From Gayadomonas joobiniege G7 (GTDB taxonomy: Bacteria > Pseudomonadota > Gammaproteobacteria > Enterobacterales > Alteromonadaceae): a DNA stretch of 64,000 nt. Each line of letters begins with the position of its first letter. Position 1 is the stretch's first letter. This document shows positions 26,538-36,161 of this stretch, in pieces. The translations under genes were made by a program, and so were the position numbers. Under the pieces are notes generated by a model. That model searched no databases. It saw only the letters and a program-made list of their open reading frames with translations, and was not told the origin of the DNA. The stretch covers positions 310,001-374,000 of the forward strand of contig NZ_AMRX01000001.1 in the NCBI RefSeq assembly GCF_000300815.1, in the 5' to 3' direction.

Positions 26538-27839
26538 AGACTCACCAATTCGCCCATAACCAAACTGCTTATCTTTACCGGGCTGGCCTAAATCTTTGGC
26601 TTGTCGGCTGAGTTTATTAAGCACTTTTGCGGACGCCAGTCCGGTTGCTCGTAAACATGCAAAATGCGCAGCTACAACAGGCGCTGCAAAGGAAGTTCCC
26701 GAAGCACTTATTGGCTCGCCATTGGCCTGCAGTACATTAACACTGACACCAAACGCAGAAAAATCCAAATGTTTGCCTTGGCTGGCAAATAGATAGCCTT
26801 GATCTTGCCAATTTACAGCTGTTACAGCAATCACTGATTGATACGCGGCTGGGTAAAGCTCTGCGGCGGCCGCCCCTTGATTGCCAACCGCCGCCACTAA
26901 CACTGCGCCTTTTTTATCAGCTGCTTGCACCGCTAACTGTAAGATCTGGTTGTGAGGACCCGTTAAACTTAAATTAATCACTGCAACTCGCTCGGCTAAC
27001 AACCAATCAATTGATTCAGCCAAACTGACCGCTGTTGCCCCTTGCTGACCATTCGGCCGCTGATAAAAGACGCCGGCTGAAAATAATTTAGCATTTGGCA
27101 ATAGCGGGTTTATCTGTTCGTCTTTGCCAACCAGCAGGCTGGCCACTTGAGTACCGTGTTCGAATGCTGCCGTTTGGGCGGGGGGTAAAAAACTTTTTGA
27201 GATAATGTTGGCTTGCTTAAAAGCGGCTAACTTGTGGTTTACCTGACTATCAATAAGACCAAATTTTAGCGGATCTGAACAAGCAGTTTGGTGTTTAAAG
27301 TGGCGCGCCTGACCACTATCAGCGGCTTGCGGCTGATAAATATGGTTGCGTTCTATAATCGTCTGTTCTGATAAATTAAGCGTTTTTTTAATCTGTTCAG
27401 CGCTGTCAAATTGAGGATTAACCCTCATTTTTACAATGTGCAAATTCAGCTCAGGTAAACGTTTAACATCAATATTTTGAACCCCATCTAACTTGAGTTG
27501 GGTAAACTTTTGATATTCATCATCAGTTAACAAAATCATCCATTCGAATGCAACAACCGCTTGCCCGTTTTCATCAAGTGCTTCGTGTACAAATGAGTCA
27601 AGCTGTTGCTCACCCAGTAGCTCGTTTAAACCCTCTACCGTCATGCCAACCAATTGTTCAGCGCTCACTTGCAACACTACCTCGTCGGATATTTGCTGGC
27701 TTATTTCATCAGCTAACTCTGTATTTTGTTCCACGACAGCATGAACATCATCAAGTACTCCGGTCAAAGCAAAGGCTGATGTACAGCTAAAAAAGGTCAT
27801 AGCTACCGTTATAATTTGTCTAAAACTTAGCTTAAACAT
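26520..27839 (-). CDS. Secreted S8 family serine protease (subtilisin-like)
   Basis: The 439-residue precursor has a signal peptide (1-24, ending SAFA), a long propeptide-like region (25-185) and a subtilisin catalytic domain (about 190-435). The catalytic residues are all present: Asp197 in GLIDSQV, His228 in FEHGTQVASLL, the oxyanion Asn320 in VAAVGNQGA, and Ser383 in SASGTSFAAPVVA. It acts outside the cytoplasm. The gene is divergent from the ECF sigma gene at 27983 and has a promoter of the same type (27871-27898), so the sigma factor probably controls it. Possible roles are processing of the neighbouring secreted protein or cleavage of the anti-sigma factor. Neither can be shown here. 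Confidence 0.9.
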   Translation of the reverse strand: MFKLSFRQIITVAMTFFSCTSAFALTGVLDDVHAVVEQNTELADEISQQISDEVVLQVSAEQLVGMTVEGLNELLGEQQLDSFVHEALDENGQAVVAFEWMILLTDDEYQKFTQLKLDGVQNIDVKRLPELNLHIVKMRVNPQFDSAEQIKKTLNLSEQTIIERNHIYQPQAADSGQARHFKHQTACSDPLKFGLIDSQVNHKLAAFKQANIISKSFLPPAQTAAFEHGTQVASLLVGKDEQINPLLPNAKLFSAGVFYQRPNGQQGATAVSLAESIDWLLAERVAVINLSLTGPHNQILQLAVQAADKKGAVLVAAVGNQGAAAAELYPAAYQSVIAVTAVNWQDQGYLFASQGKHLDFSAFGVSVNVLQANGEPISASGTSFAAPVVAAHFACLRATGLASAKVLNKLSRQAKDLGQPGKDKQFGYGRIGESLKAHR

Positions 27840-27870
27840 ACCTCATCTCCAAATTGGCTAAACTTTAAGT

Positions 27871-27898
27871 ACAACGGTTCAGCCTGCGATATAATCCC
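27871..27898 (-). promoter_or_regulatory. ECF-type promoter of the subtilisin gene
   Basis: On the minus strand: GGGAT (27898-27894), 17 bases, CGTTGT (27876-27871), about 32 bases before the protease start codon. TTGG precedes the -35 element here and in the sigma promoter (27924-27950), which strengthens the similarity. Confidence 0.5.
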
Positions 27899-27923
27899 AA
27901 GATAAAGTTTTTTAAAAAAAATT

Positions 27924-27950
27924 GGAATAAAAATCCCACTGCCACGTTAA
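27924..27950 (+). promoter_or_regulatory. ECF-type promoter of the sigma factor gene
   Basis: GGAAT (27924-27928), 16 bases, CGTTAA (27945-27950), about 33 bases before the ATG of the sigma gene. The GGAAT/CGTT form with a 16-17 base spacer is common for autoregulated group 4 sigma factors. It points to positive autoregulation. Confidence 0.6.
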
Positions 27951-27982
27951 TTAAAGGTAAACAGGTAAAACGAGCGATAACG

Positions 27983-28486
27983 ATGAAAGAACAATTAAAA
28001 TCTTTGCTGCCTCAGTTAAGACGCTTTGCTTTTGCATTAACCGGTGATGCGGATGATGCGGATGATTTATTGCAAAATACAGTGCTAAAACTGCTCAAAC
28101 AACCGCAAGATTTAGATGAACATAGTTTGATGAAATGGTCATTTCGAGTCTGTAAAAACTTATGGATCGACGAGTACCGCAACCGTAAGGTTCGCACACA
28201 AGCGAGCTATTCGCCAGAAGTACCAGAAGCAATTAGCACAGAAGATAGCGAGCAAGCACAAGAAAAGGCAAACACTCTAAAACAAGTTAATCATGCAATG
28301 GATCTGTTACCTGAAGATCAGCGCTCTGTACTAGCGTTAGTTGCTATGCAAGGGCTTTCTTACCGCGATACTGCCGAAGCCCTTAAATTACCGCTAGGGA
28401 CAGTGATGAGTCGATTGGCACGTGCACGAGCGAGTGTCAGCCAATCTTTAAAACAGCAGCAATTGGAGCCAAACCATGATATTTAG
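27983..28486 (+). CDS. ECF RNA polymerase sigma factor
   Basis: A 167-residue group 4 sigma factor. Region 2 (about 5-65) has LRRFAFALTGDADDADDLLQNTVLKLL and WSFRVCKNLWIDEYRNRK. Region 4 (about 105-155) has LPEDQRSVLALVAMQGLSYRDTAEAL and PLGTVMSRLARARASV, the -35-binding helix-turn-helix. It overlaps the anti-sigma gene by 11 bases. Three matching promoters in the window (before itself, the divergent protease and the low-complexity secreted protein) suggest its regulon is largely local. The inducing signal is unknown. Confidence 0.93.
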   Translation: MKEQLKSLLPQLRRFAFALTGDADDADDLLQNTVLKLLKQPQDLDEHSLMKWSFRVCKNLWIDEYRNRKVRTQASYSPEVPEAISTEDSEQAQEKANTLKQVNHAMDLLPEDQRSVLALVAMQGLSYRDTAEALKLPLGTVMSRLARARASVSQSLKQQQLEPNHDI

Positions 28487-29165
28487 TGAACAAGATTTAT
28501 CGGCTTTTTTAGATGCTGAGTTAGACGAAATTCAAATGCAAGCTATCCGAGAAGCTCTGATTGAAGATGAAGCTTTGGCACAGCGATTAGCCGATTTGGC
28601 TATGGTTGATGAACAAATTAAGCAGGTGTATTCGAGCATTAATAACAACAAGGTACCAGCAGAAATCGAAGCTTTATTAAACATAGATCAAGTACCGCAA
28701 AGCGCAAATGTTTATCAATTGTCGAATTGGTTTCGCCCAGCCAGTATGGCGGCCAGTGTTGCTCTGGTAGTGGGTTTATTGGTGGGTATCTGGTTACCGC
28801 AAAAAAATAATCTGAACTCTGCATGGCAGGCGCAAGTACAAGTACTAGACTCTAGTTTAAGTGGTGAAGCTGTAATAGATGAACAAGGCCGGACAATTCA
28901 GCCGCTGCTCTCTTTTGTGAACGCCGATGGAAACCTCTGCCGACAGTATCAAATTAGTGAGCCAGATCACAGTTCACAACACTTAGCTTGCCGTACTGAG
29001 CAAGGGTGGCGTAAACAACTAAGTCAGTTTGGCCTAGCCCCTCAAGTTGCAGAAGAATACGCAACCGCGTCGGGGCAGACGGATATCATGCGCCAAGCCA
29101 TTTCGCAAATGGCGGTCGGCGGCCTGTTAAATAAAACGCAAGAAGCAGAAAAATTAAACCGTTAA
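28476..29165 (+). CDS. Membrane anti-sigma factor
   Basis: A 229-residue protein. The N-terminal cytoplasmic domain (1-75) has the anti-sigma form DLSAFLDAELDE...REALIEDEALAQRLADL, without the zinc-binding His-Cys-Cys motif. One membrane segment lies at about 90-107 (MAASVALVVGLLVGIW), and a periplasmic domain follows (110-229) containing two Cys (LCRQYQ and LACRTE) that might be redox-sensitive. It overlaps the sigma gene and precedes a lipoprotein gene by 24 bases. It should hold the sigma factor at the membrane until a signal arrives. The name rests on architecture and coupling to the sigma gene. Confidence 0.85.
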   Translation: MIFSEQDLSAFLDAELDEIQMQAIREALIEDEALAQRLADLAMVDEQIKQVYSSINNNKVPAEIEALLNIDQVPQSANVYQLSNWFRPASMAASVALVVGLLVGIWLPQKNNLNSAWQAQVQVLDSSLSGEAVIDEQGRTIQPLLSFVNADGNLCRQYQISEPDHSSQHLACRTEQGWRKQLSQFGLAPQVAEEYATASGQTDIMRQAISQMAVGGLLNKTQEAEKLNR

Positions 29166-29189
29166 ACTTTGGATGCAGGAGAATACAAA

Positions 29190-29699
29190 ATGAAACCATT
29201 AATCGTTACTATGCTCATTGGAGTTTTATTATCTGCGTGTGCCAGCAAACCACCCTATCGCCCCGCTGAAGGCAATGGTTATGGCTACAAAGAAACACAA
29301 ATTACAAATAAAAAATATCGGGTTCAATTTAAAATTCGCAGCGAAGATAAAGGGGCTGCTATGAATTTTGCGTTATTGCGAGCTGCCGAGATCACAAAAA
29401 ACAATGGTTTTGATTGGTTCACGATAAACGACAGGCAAACCTTGGTCGATAACCAAAGAATTAATCAGGGCACTGGCGTGAGCGTGGGTCAAACCTATGG
29501 CCGCCGTTGCGGCTTATTGGGTTGCACAGATGCAGGCCCAAGCACCAGCGTAGGTTTATCTATGGATCTAAGTGGAAACGACAGTGACATAGAGAGCATA
29601 CTCGAGATCACCATGGGAAAAGGTGAATTGCCCGACAGCGATAACGCCTATCAGGCACAAGAAGTTTACGATAACCTATTAGAGTTAACCCGCCAGTAA
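29190..29699 (+). CDS. CC0125/CC1285-like lipoprotein
   Basis: A 169-residue lipoprotein with a signal ending LLSAC-A-S (lipobox Leu-Ser-Ala-Cys). The mature part PPYRPAEGNGYGYKETQI...YRVQFKI...RAAEITKNNGFDWFTINDR resembles the small CC0125/CC1285 lipoprotein family, of unknown function and often coded beside ECF sigma genes. An upstream in-frame start at 29169 exists, but AGGAG lies 8 bases before the ATG at 29190, which also gives a standard signal. It is third in the sigma/anti-sigma operon and may take part in sensing. It ends 4 bases from the convergent pckA. Confidence 0.75.
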   Translation: MKPLIVTMLIGVLLSACASKPPYRPAEGNGYGYKETQITNKKYRVQFKIRSEDKGAAMNFALLRAAEITKNNGFDWFTINDRQTLVDNQRINQGTGVSVGQTYGRRCGLLGCTDAGPSTSVGLSMDLSGNDSDIESILEITMGKGELPDSDNAYQAQEVYDNLLELTRQ

Positions 29700-29703
29700 A
29701 AGA

Positions 29704-31308
29704 TTAGGGTTTAGGGCCGGCCTTGATTAAGTCATGGCCGTGCTCTGTATCCGCGTACTGTTCAAAGTTGGCGATAAACATCTTTGCGAGGTTTTGAGCT
29801 TTATGTTGCCATTCACTTGCCGACAGGTAACTACTTCTTGGATCTAATACCGATGCAGCCACGCCGTTGATTTGGGTCGGGATCGCCAAATTAAAAACCG
29901 GTAACGTCTGGCAAGGTGCAGCGTCAGCTTCACCATTTAAAATAGCATCTATAATGGCTCTCGTGGCTTGAATCGAAATACGTTTACCTTGGCCATTCCA
30001 GCCGGTATTCACCAAATATGCGGTGGCGCCAGCCGTTTGCATACGCTGGTTAAGCACTCTACTGTATTGGGTTGGATGTAAAAATAAAAATGCCGCCCCG
30101 AAACATGCTGAAAACGTTGGCTGAGGCGCATTAATGCCACGCTCTGTTCCAGCTAATTTTGCAGTAAACCCAGACAAAAAATAATATTCGGTTTGTGCCG
30201 GATCTAATTTAGCCAGTGGCGGCAATACGCCAAACGCATCTGCAGTTAAAAATATAACTTTAGTTGCATGACCCGCTTTTGAAATTGGTTTAACAATATT
30301 ATGAATATGCTCTATTGGGTAGGATACTCGCCCATTTTGTGTTTTACTCGCATCGTTATAATCTACTTTGCCTTGCTTATCTAGCACCACGTTTTCTAAT
30401 AATGCATTGCGCCGGATTGCTTGGTAAATTTCTGGTTCGGCTTCTTTGTCTAAATTAAGCGTTTTTGCGTAACAACCGCCCTCAAAATTAAATACACCCT
30501 CGTCATCCCAGCCATGTTCGTCGTCACCGATCAGAGCACGCTTAGGATCTGTGGATAAAGTCGTTTTACCTGTCCCAGACAAACCAAAAAATAAGGCAAC
30601 GTCACCTTCTTCACCAACATTGGCGCTAGCATGCATAGAAGCAATGCCTTGCAAAGGTAGCCGGTAATTCATGACCGAAAATAAACCTTTTTTCATTTCC
30701 CCGCCATACCAGGTCCCGCCAATAAGCTGCATATTTTCGGTTAAATTAAACGCAACAAAATTTTCTGAATTCATACCAGCTTGCTGCCACGCTTTATAAC
30801 TGGTTTTGGAACCATTCAAAACGACAAAATCGGGCTTAAAATCGCTTAGCTCTTGCATATCAGGTCTAATAAACATGTTTTTGACAAAGTGTGCTTGCCA
30901 AGCAACTTCGGTCACAAAACGCACCGCTAAGCGAGTATTAGGGTTAGCGCCGCAAAATGCATCCACTACAAACAAAGTTTTACCCGACAACTGATCTGTG
31001 ACGGTTGTTTTTAGTTGTTCCCACAAAGCTTGGTCAATCGCTTTGTTATCATTTTTGCCTTGATGCGCCCACCACAAGGTGTTTTGAGTGGTTTCATCCA
31101 AAACTATGTATTTGTCTTTTGGCGAGCGGCCAGTAAAGATCCCTGTGTCTACCGCCACCGCCCCTGATTCAGTTAAAACGCCTTTTTCATAGCCGTCCAG
31201 ATCTGATTTTAACGTTTCGCTAAATAGCTGTTGATATGAAGGGTTGTAGATAATTTCATTGGCAGAGTCGATGCCGTATTTTTTTAAATCCGTGAGTATT
31301 TTTTGCAT
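29704..31308 (-). CDS. pckA: Phosphoenolpyruvate carboxykinase (ATP)
   Basis: PckA converts oxaloacetate and ATP to phosphoenolpyruvate, CO2 and ADP, the first committed step of gluconeogenesis. Conserved parts are [15 protein letters not shown] and the substrate region [18 protein letters not shown], the P-loop [16 protein letters not shown], the metal site [10 protein letters not shown], and FEGGCYAKT. The frame is open to a TTG 33 bases upstream. The ATG at 31308 is preferred and gives 534 residues. Spacing to an AGGA is rather long (11 bases). Confidence 0.97.
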   Translation of the reverse strand: MQKILTDLKKYGIDSANEIIYNPSYQQLFSETLKSDLDGYEKGVLTESGAVAVDTGIFTGRSPKDKYIVLDETTQNTLWWAHQGKNDNKAIDQALWEQLKTTVTDQLSGKTLFVVDAFCGANPNTRLAVRFVTEVAWQAHFVKNMFIRPDMQELSDFKPDFVVLNGSKTSYKAWQQAGMNSENFVAFNLTENMQLIGGTWYGGEMKKGLFSVMNYRLPLQGIASMHASANVGEEGDVALFFGLSGTGKTTLSTDPKRALIGDDEHGWDDEGVFNFEGGCYAKTLNLDKEAEPEIYQAIRRNALLENVVLDKQGKVDYNDASKTQNGRVSYPIEHIHNIVKPISKAGHATKVIFLTADAFGVLPPLAKLDPAQTEYYFLSGFTAKLAGTERGINAPQPTFSACFGAAFLFLHPTQYSRVLNQRMQTAGATAYLVNTGWNGQGKRISIQATRAIIDAILNGEADAAPCQTLPVFNLAIPTQINGVAASVLDPRSSYLSASEWQHKAQNLAKMFIANFEQYADTEHGHDLIKAGPKP

Positions 31309-31516
31309 AGAGTGTTCAATCCTGATGTGTCCGCTAACCAAAGTCCTAGTTAAGCTTAGTTCAAATTATGTTTATTGGACCTAATTTTGTGTAATAAATA
31401 TGCCTAAAAACCTGCTCGTAGACTTTGCTTTGTTTAGAACGGTCAGCCGTAACTTGCTATTTTAATAAATCAGGGTAATCTCAAAGACTTATCTATCAAA
31501 TATTGGAGCTTGTCAG

Positions 31517-34216
31517 ATGTCACCTAACCCAGTGACTTATATCCTGCTGATGTTAGCCTACCCGGCGGTTGGCATTTTGTTAGCTTCAACAGCCACCTCT
31601 GGCCAAGTCGTACCGATTTGGCTGCCAGCTGGCATTGCGCTGAGTGGATGTTATTTTTTGGGTTGGCGTTTTTTACCCGCTGTATTTTTTGGTTCGGCGA
31701 GTTTTAATTTATATGCTCAGTTAAGTATAGATTCAGAAGCCATAGCGTCTGTTAATGTCACTTTGCAAGCCTTTTTGATTGCGGCTGGTGCTACTATGCA
31801 GGCTGCAGTTGGGTCTTATGTTTTGTCAAAAATAGGTTCCTTGACCCGAGCCAGTAGTGAAAAACAAATTATTACATTTATTTGCCTGCCTGGTTTTTTA
31901 GTTAATATTATTTCGGCTTCTATTGGTGTTTTTGCATTAACACAATTTAATGACCATTATTTTATACAAGATTATTTTCACTATTGGCTCATTTGGTGGG
32001 CTGGTGACGCAATGGGAGTATTAATAACAACCCCTTTTTTAATATTTTTGTTAAATAAAAAACAAACGGGTCCTTACCCTCTGATGGTTCTGTTTTCGTG
32101 CGCTTTTATTTTTATCAGCATCACAATTTTTACCCTTTTATTTAAACAAATGAATAAAGATTCAGCGCGCCAGATTGCTAACCGACAGATGCAAATTATC
32201 GAAAGTAATTTAAACCAGTCGCTGCAAATGAGCTTAAAACAACTACACCAAGTCACCGCACATGTGCAAAATAACCCACAATTAAATCGCCAGGCATTCG
32301 AAACCTTTGTCGCTGAAACCACAGCAGAAGATACTGCCACGATAGCCTTTTCATGGAACCCAATTGTTGCAACCAATGAACTTGCTACATTTAAAAATGA
32401 GCTTGAAGCTATTTATCAGAAGCCGCTGACACTAAAAGGTAATTCAGTCATAGCCGGCGATTTTCATTCGTACGTAAAGTATTTATCTAATTATGAAACA
32501 CACCATAAAGTTTTAGGTTTTAATCTAGCTTCTGATCCCAACCGCCGCCATGCTATGTTAGCCGCCTTAAAAAACGAAGCACCGCAGGCAACCGAAGTGA
32601 CTATGTTATCTTCTGGGGTGACTGAGCTACCTGCGTATATTATTTTTGCGCCTGTCTACGAGTTTTTCAGCGAACAAAATGCCTTAAACATTCGCAAAAA
32701 CGTAATCGGCTTTATCGCAACAGGTGTTATTGCAGAGCGTGTAATGCAACAAAGTTTGCAAGAAAATAAAATAAAAAGTTTATTATATATTTTAAAAGAT
32801 ACAGCTGCCGATCAGGTCATCGCCAGCAACCTGTCAGAGCGACCTGATGAATTAAATGCCAGTTGGAAAACAAGTAATTATCAACTCGCGGGCCGGCAAT
32901 GGACACTGGCATTAAAAACCAATAACTCTTTTGTAAGCAACTACCACTCAAACAGTTTTACTGTTTTATTATTGTTCGAGTTAGTCATAGTTGCGTTAGC
33001 TATTTTGATTGTATTAATGAGTCAAAATAAACATAGATTATTAGACACTATGGTTAAACGGCGTACTCGCTCATTAAAAAAAGCCAAACAAAAAGCTGAC
33101 GAAGCGAATTTAGCCAAGAGCCGCTTTTTAGCCAATATGAGCCATGAGATACGAACACCCTTAAATGCAGTTTCTGGTTTTGCCCAGCTGGCCTCAAGCA
33201 CATCTGACACAGATAAAATTAAAAGTTATTTAAGCAAAATAAATCTCTCCAGTATTACTTTGCTTACGTTAATTAATGATATTTTGGATATTTCAAAGAT
33301 TGAATCAGATAAACTCTCTTTAGAAGCAATTCCGTTTGATTTAACTGAAATTTTGGATCGGGTGCGGGTATTATTTGAAGAAAGCGCTGCTGATAAACAA
33401 AATATCTGGCAAGTTGAAAATCAACTAGGCTCGCAACATTATTTTATTGGCGACCCTCTTAGAGTTGAGCAAATTCTCATAAACTTAACCAACAATGCCA
33501 TTAAGTTCACCCATAACGGGCAGGTGAAACTGGTTGCTCGGGTAATAGAGCAACAGCAGGATAAAAGCCTTATTTGTTTAGAGGTTTCGGATACCGGGAT
33601 TGGCATCAGTGCAAAAAATGCCGAGAAGCTGTTTAATGCATTTAATCAGGCTGATAATTCAACCAGTCGTAAATATGGCGGAACAGGGCTTGGATTGACG
33701 ATTGTTAAACAACTTTGCCTTATGATGCAGGGCGAAATTATTGTTCGCGAAAATAAGCCCCAAGGTTGCCGCTTTATCGCCCAAATTTGGCTCAACAATA
33801 GCCAGCAAAAGCCGCAAAAAATTCATCTCAGCAGAGCTCAGCTTAGCGCTGGTTTAAAACTGTTGGTCGCTGAAGATAATGAAATTAATCAGCTGGTGAT
33901 TGCTGAATCGCTAAAATTATTAAAGGTTAATTTTGATCTTGCTAATAACGGTCAAGAAGCAGTCACTATGGCCCAGCAAAACAACTATGACGCCATATTA
34001 ATGGATTGCCAAATGCCAGTGATGGACGGTTATGAAGCCACCCGAACCATTCGTGCGTTTGATTCATATATTCCTATTATTGCACTAACTGCAGATGCCA
34101 TGCCTGAAGACAAACAACGGGCTTTTGCTTGTGGTTGCAATAAACATTTAAGTAAACCGCTAGATATTAATGAATTAAGTCATACCTTAGCTGAGTGTAT
34201 TGAGAATAAAGTCTAA
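31517..34216 (+). CDS. MASE1-CHASE hybrid sensor histidine kinase
   Basis: An 899-residue inner-membrane sensor. The N-terminal MASE1 domain (about 10-215) has several membrane helices. A periplasmic CHASE-type domain (about 225-440) follows, then another membrane segment near 485. The cytoplasmic part has a HisKA domain with NMSHEIRTP (His543), an HATPase_c domain (NAIKFT, DTGIGI, GTGLGLTIV), and a C-terminal receiver domain (820-895) with MDCQMPVMDGYE (phosphoacceptor Asp830). No Hpt domain or response regulator gene is adjacent, so the phosphorelay partner is elsewhere. CHASE domains usually sense small diffusible ligands; which one is not evident. Confidence 0.94.
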   Translation: MSPNPVTYILLMLAYPAVGILLASTATSGQVVPIWLPAGIALSGCYFLGWRFLPAVFFGSASFNLYAQLSIDSEAIASVNVTLQAFLIAAGATMQAAVGSYVLSKIGSLTRASSEKQIITFICLPGFLVNIISASIGVFALTQFNDHYFIQDYFHYWLIWWAGDAMGVLITTPFLIFLLNKKQTGPYPLMVLFSCAFIFISITIFTLLFKQMNKDSARQIANRQMQIIESNLNQSLQMSLKQLHQVTAHVQNNPQLNRQAFETFVAETTAEDTATIAFSWNPIVATNELATFKNELEAIYQKPLTLKGNSVIAGDFHSYVKYLSNYETHHKVLGFNLASDPNRRHAMLAALKNEAPQATEVTMLSSGVTELPAYIIFAPVYEFFSEQNALNIRKNVIGFIATGVIAERVMQQSLQENKIKSLLYILKDTAADQVIASNLSERPDELNASWKTSNYQLAGRQWTLALKTNNSFVSNYHSNSFTVLLLFELVIVALAILIVLMSQNKHRLLDTMVKRRTRSLKKAKQKADEANLAKSRFLANMSHEIRTPLNAVSGFAQLASSTSDTDKIKSYLSKINLSSITLLTLINDILDISKIESDKLSLEAIPFDLTEILDRVRVLFEESAADKQNIWQVENQLGSQHYFIGDPLRVEQILINLTNNAIKFTHNGQVKLVARVIEQQQDKSLICLEVSDTGIGISAKNAEKLFNAFNQADNSTSRKYGGTGLGLTIVKQLCLMMQGEIIVRENKPQGCRFIAQIWLNNSQQKPQKIHLSRAQLSAGLKLLVAEDNEINQLVIAESLKLLKVNFDLANNGQEAVTMAQQNNYDAILMDCQMPVMDGYEATRTIRAFDSYIPIIALTADAMPEDKQRAFACGCNKHLSKPLDINELSHTLAECIENKV

Positions 34217-34285
34217 TGCGACTTAGACAGCATAATTTTGCGTAAAAATCAGTTAACAGCGTATAATACAACTTTTCTCTCGTGG

Positions 34286-34639
34286 ATGATGTCTATGTTT
34301 ATTCTGCCGCCTGAAACCGACGAAACCGCTGAAATTTTAGCTGAGATGGAAGCGGAAGGCATTGATTTAAGTCAGCCGGTGAAAATTGATTTTTTTGCCG
34401 TATTCGAATTTAAAGAACAAGCTGAAAAGGCGTTACCTAAAATTAAAAGTTTTACTTTAGGCAACTATAAGTTCAGTTCAGTCGTATTGCAAAAACCTGA
34501 ACAAGGTGGCGGATACGAAGTGATTGCCAGTTTAACTATGCTGGCGCAAAAAGATGCGCTGGATGAACTCGATCAAGCTTTTACCGCCTGTGTAGAAGGA
34601 GTGAAGGGTTATTCAGACGGTTGGGGCATAGGATTGTAA
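34286..34639 (+). CDS. RraB-family (RNase E inhibitor-like) protein
   Basis: A 117-residue acidic protein. The region [20 protein letters not shown]...[20 protein letters not shown] through [26 protein letters not shown] to YSDGWGIG has the layout of the RraB family. Members of this family inhibit RNase E in E. coli, and others are uncharacterised. The frame is open from a TTG at 34238; ATGs at 34286, 34289 and 34295 are the likely starts, and which is used is unclear because no strong ribosome binding site is present. It ends 1 base before trmL. Whether this copy acts on RNase E is unknown. Confidence 0.7.
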   Translation: MMSMFILPPETDETAEILAEMEAEGIDLSQPVKIDFFAVFEFKEQAEKALPKIKSFTLGNYKFSSVVLQKPEQGGGYEVIASLTMLAQKDALDELDQAFTACVEGVKGYSDGWGIGL

Positions 34640-34640
34640 G

Positions 34641-35105
34641 ATGTTTCATATTGCATTATTTGAACCCCAAATCGCCCCAAACACGGGCAATATTATTCGT
34701 TTAGCGGCTAATAATGGCTGCCAACTCCATTTAATTGAGCCCCTTGGTTTTTCGTTTGATGAAAAAAAGGTCCGCCGAGCTGGATTGGATTACCATGATC
34801 TCGCAAAAATAAAAATGCATAAAAACTTTACCGAATTTAGCCAATATATGGCTGGTAAAAGGATTTTTGCCTGTACCACTAAAGGCACTAGAGCCCACAC
34901 TGAGGTTAACTACCAGGCTGACGATGTATTACTGTTTGGTGCAGAAACTCATGGTTTATCGGAACAAGCGATGAATTCTGTCGTCCCTGAACAGCGCATT
35001 AAAATTCCTATGATGGATAATAACCGCAGTTTAAATTTATCTAACTCGGTCGCTATTATCAGCTACGAAGCTTGGCGACAGCTGGGTTTTGCGGGCGCTA
35101 ATTAA
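34641..35105 (+). CDS. trmL: tRNA (cytidine/uridine(34)-2'-O)-methyltransferase TrmL
   Basis: TrmL is a small SPOUT methyltransferase that modifies the ribose of the wobble base in tRNA-Leu isoacceptors. The 154-residue length is standard. Motifs are [29 protein letters not shown] at the N-terminus, [15 protein letters not shown], and [19 protein letters not shown] for the knot. It lacks the extra RNA-binding domain of larger SPOUT enzymes, as expected. It follows the RraB-like gene by one base and converges on the hydrolase at 35117. Confidence 0.96.
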   Translation: MFHIALFEPQIAPNTGNIIRLAANNGCQLHLIEPLGFSFDEKKVRRAGLDYHDLAKIKMHKNFTEFSQYMAGKRIFACTTKGTRAHTEVNYQADDVLLFGAETHGLSEQAMNSVVPEQRIKIPMMDNNRSLNLSNSVAIISYEAWRQLGFAGAN

Positions 35106-35116
35106 GCGCCTGACAG

Positions 35117-36106
35117 CTATTTAAAAAAGTGCGTGATCTCTTCAATAACGGGAGCTCTGATCGAATCTTTTTCCATTAAAATTTCGTGTTTGGCATCTGC
35201 TATCACTCTTTTGCTCACACCTTGGTTTTTTTGGCTCACTTTATCAAACCAGCGGTCTTGTGCCGATAGACTCACGATGAGGTCTTTTTCTGCTTGCAGT
35301 AATAAAATATCTAACGTCAGCTCAGCACTGATCGTCGGCAGAAGTTTGATGATTTTTAACGCTTCGTACAACCAACCAGCAGTAACCCCGCCCAGCTTGT
35401 GATCTTGTAAAATTTGCTGACTGAATTCGTAACGTGCTCGGCTATGTGTCAGTGGGTTTAATTCGAATAAGGTTTTATTATAACCGGCTTGACCAGGAAA
35501 ATAAGGGGATTCAGGGCAAATCTTATTCGACAAATTGTGCATAGTCCTGGCCACAGCTAAAGCGCTGCGCTGTGGCAATAAACCCGCATTAATGCCCAGC
35601 ATAGGCGCTGATAATACAAGTTTATCGATATTGTGCCGGTATAAGTACAGCCAGTTTAACGCAATCGCCCCACCCATTGAATGCGCGAGAATATGAGTCG
35701 GCAGATTAGTTTCTAAAAAGCCACATTGATCGAGCGCTAATTCAAGATCTGCTGCATAAGTATCAAAACTATCAATATGGCCTTTTTCTGGATCTTTTAA
35801 TAATCGGCTCGACTGCCCCTGCCCTCTATGGTCAATAGAAAATATATTGCAACCCTGGTGAAAAAAATCAAAACAAACTTCTTGGTACTTTAAATAACTT
35901 TCAACCCGACCTGGCAAGATAATTAAATTCATCTTTGGGGAAGGGTGATGCATTTCTAAGCAGTGGAGATCGACCTTAGGATCGGCTTGCACAACAAATT
36001 CATGCGCGTAGCTTTGCCAGAACGGACGAATGAAACGAGCGATAAAAGCTTGCCAAGAAGCTTCTCGCTCAGATAATTCAGGAACCGTATTAATGTGTGT
36101 GTTCAT
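35117..36106 (-). CDS. pldB: Alpha/beta hydrolase, PldB-like lysophospholipase
   Basis: A 329-residue alpha/beta hydrolase. IILPGRVESYLKYQEV forms the oxyanion region, FSIDHRGQGQSSRLL follows, the nucleophile elbow is AHSMGGAIAL (Ser), and LLLQAEKDLIV and DAKHEILMEKD supply the Asp and His. This sequence style matches lysophospholipase L2 (PldB), which hydrolyses lysophospholipids at the inner membrane. Substrate specificity is inferred from family resemblance. It is downstream of ntrC on the same strand with a gap of 55 bases. Confidence 0.85.
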   Translation of the reverse strand: MNTHINTVPELSEREASWQAFIARFIRPFWQSYAHEFVVQADPKVDLHCLEMHHPSPKMNLIILPGRVESYLKYQEVCFDFFHQGCNIFSIDHRGQGQSSRLLKDPEKGHIDSFDTYAADLELALDQCGFLETNLPTHILAHSMGGAIALNWLYLYRHNIDKLVLSAPMLGINAGLLPQRSALAVARTMHNLSNKICPESPYFPGQAGYNKTLFELNPLTHSRARYEFSQQILQDHKLGGVTAGWLYEALKIIKLLPTISAELTLDILLLQAEKDLIVSLSAQDRWFDKVSQKNQGVSKRVIADAKHEILMEKDSIRAPVIEEITHFFK

Positions 36107-36161
36107 AGACTCAGCTTTTAAAAGTAGATACCTTAAAAGCCTATCCGATAAACCACAAAAT

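Noticed and set aside
35094-35110. Palindrome GGCGCT-AATTA-AGCGCC between trmL and the hydrolase gene as a terminator
   Set aside because: The stem is only six pairs and no T-run follows on either strand; it also includes the trmL stop codon.
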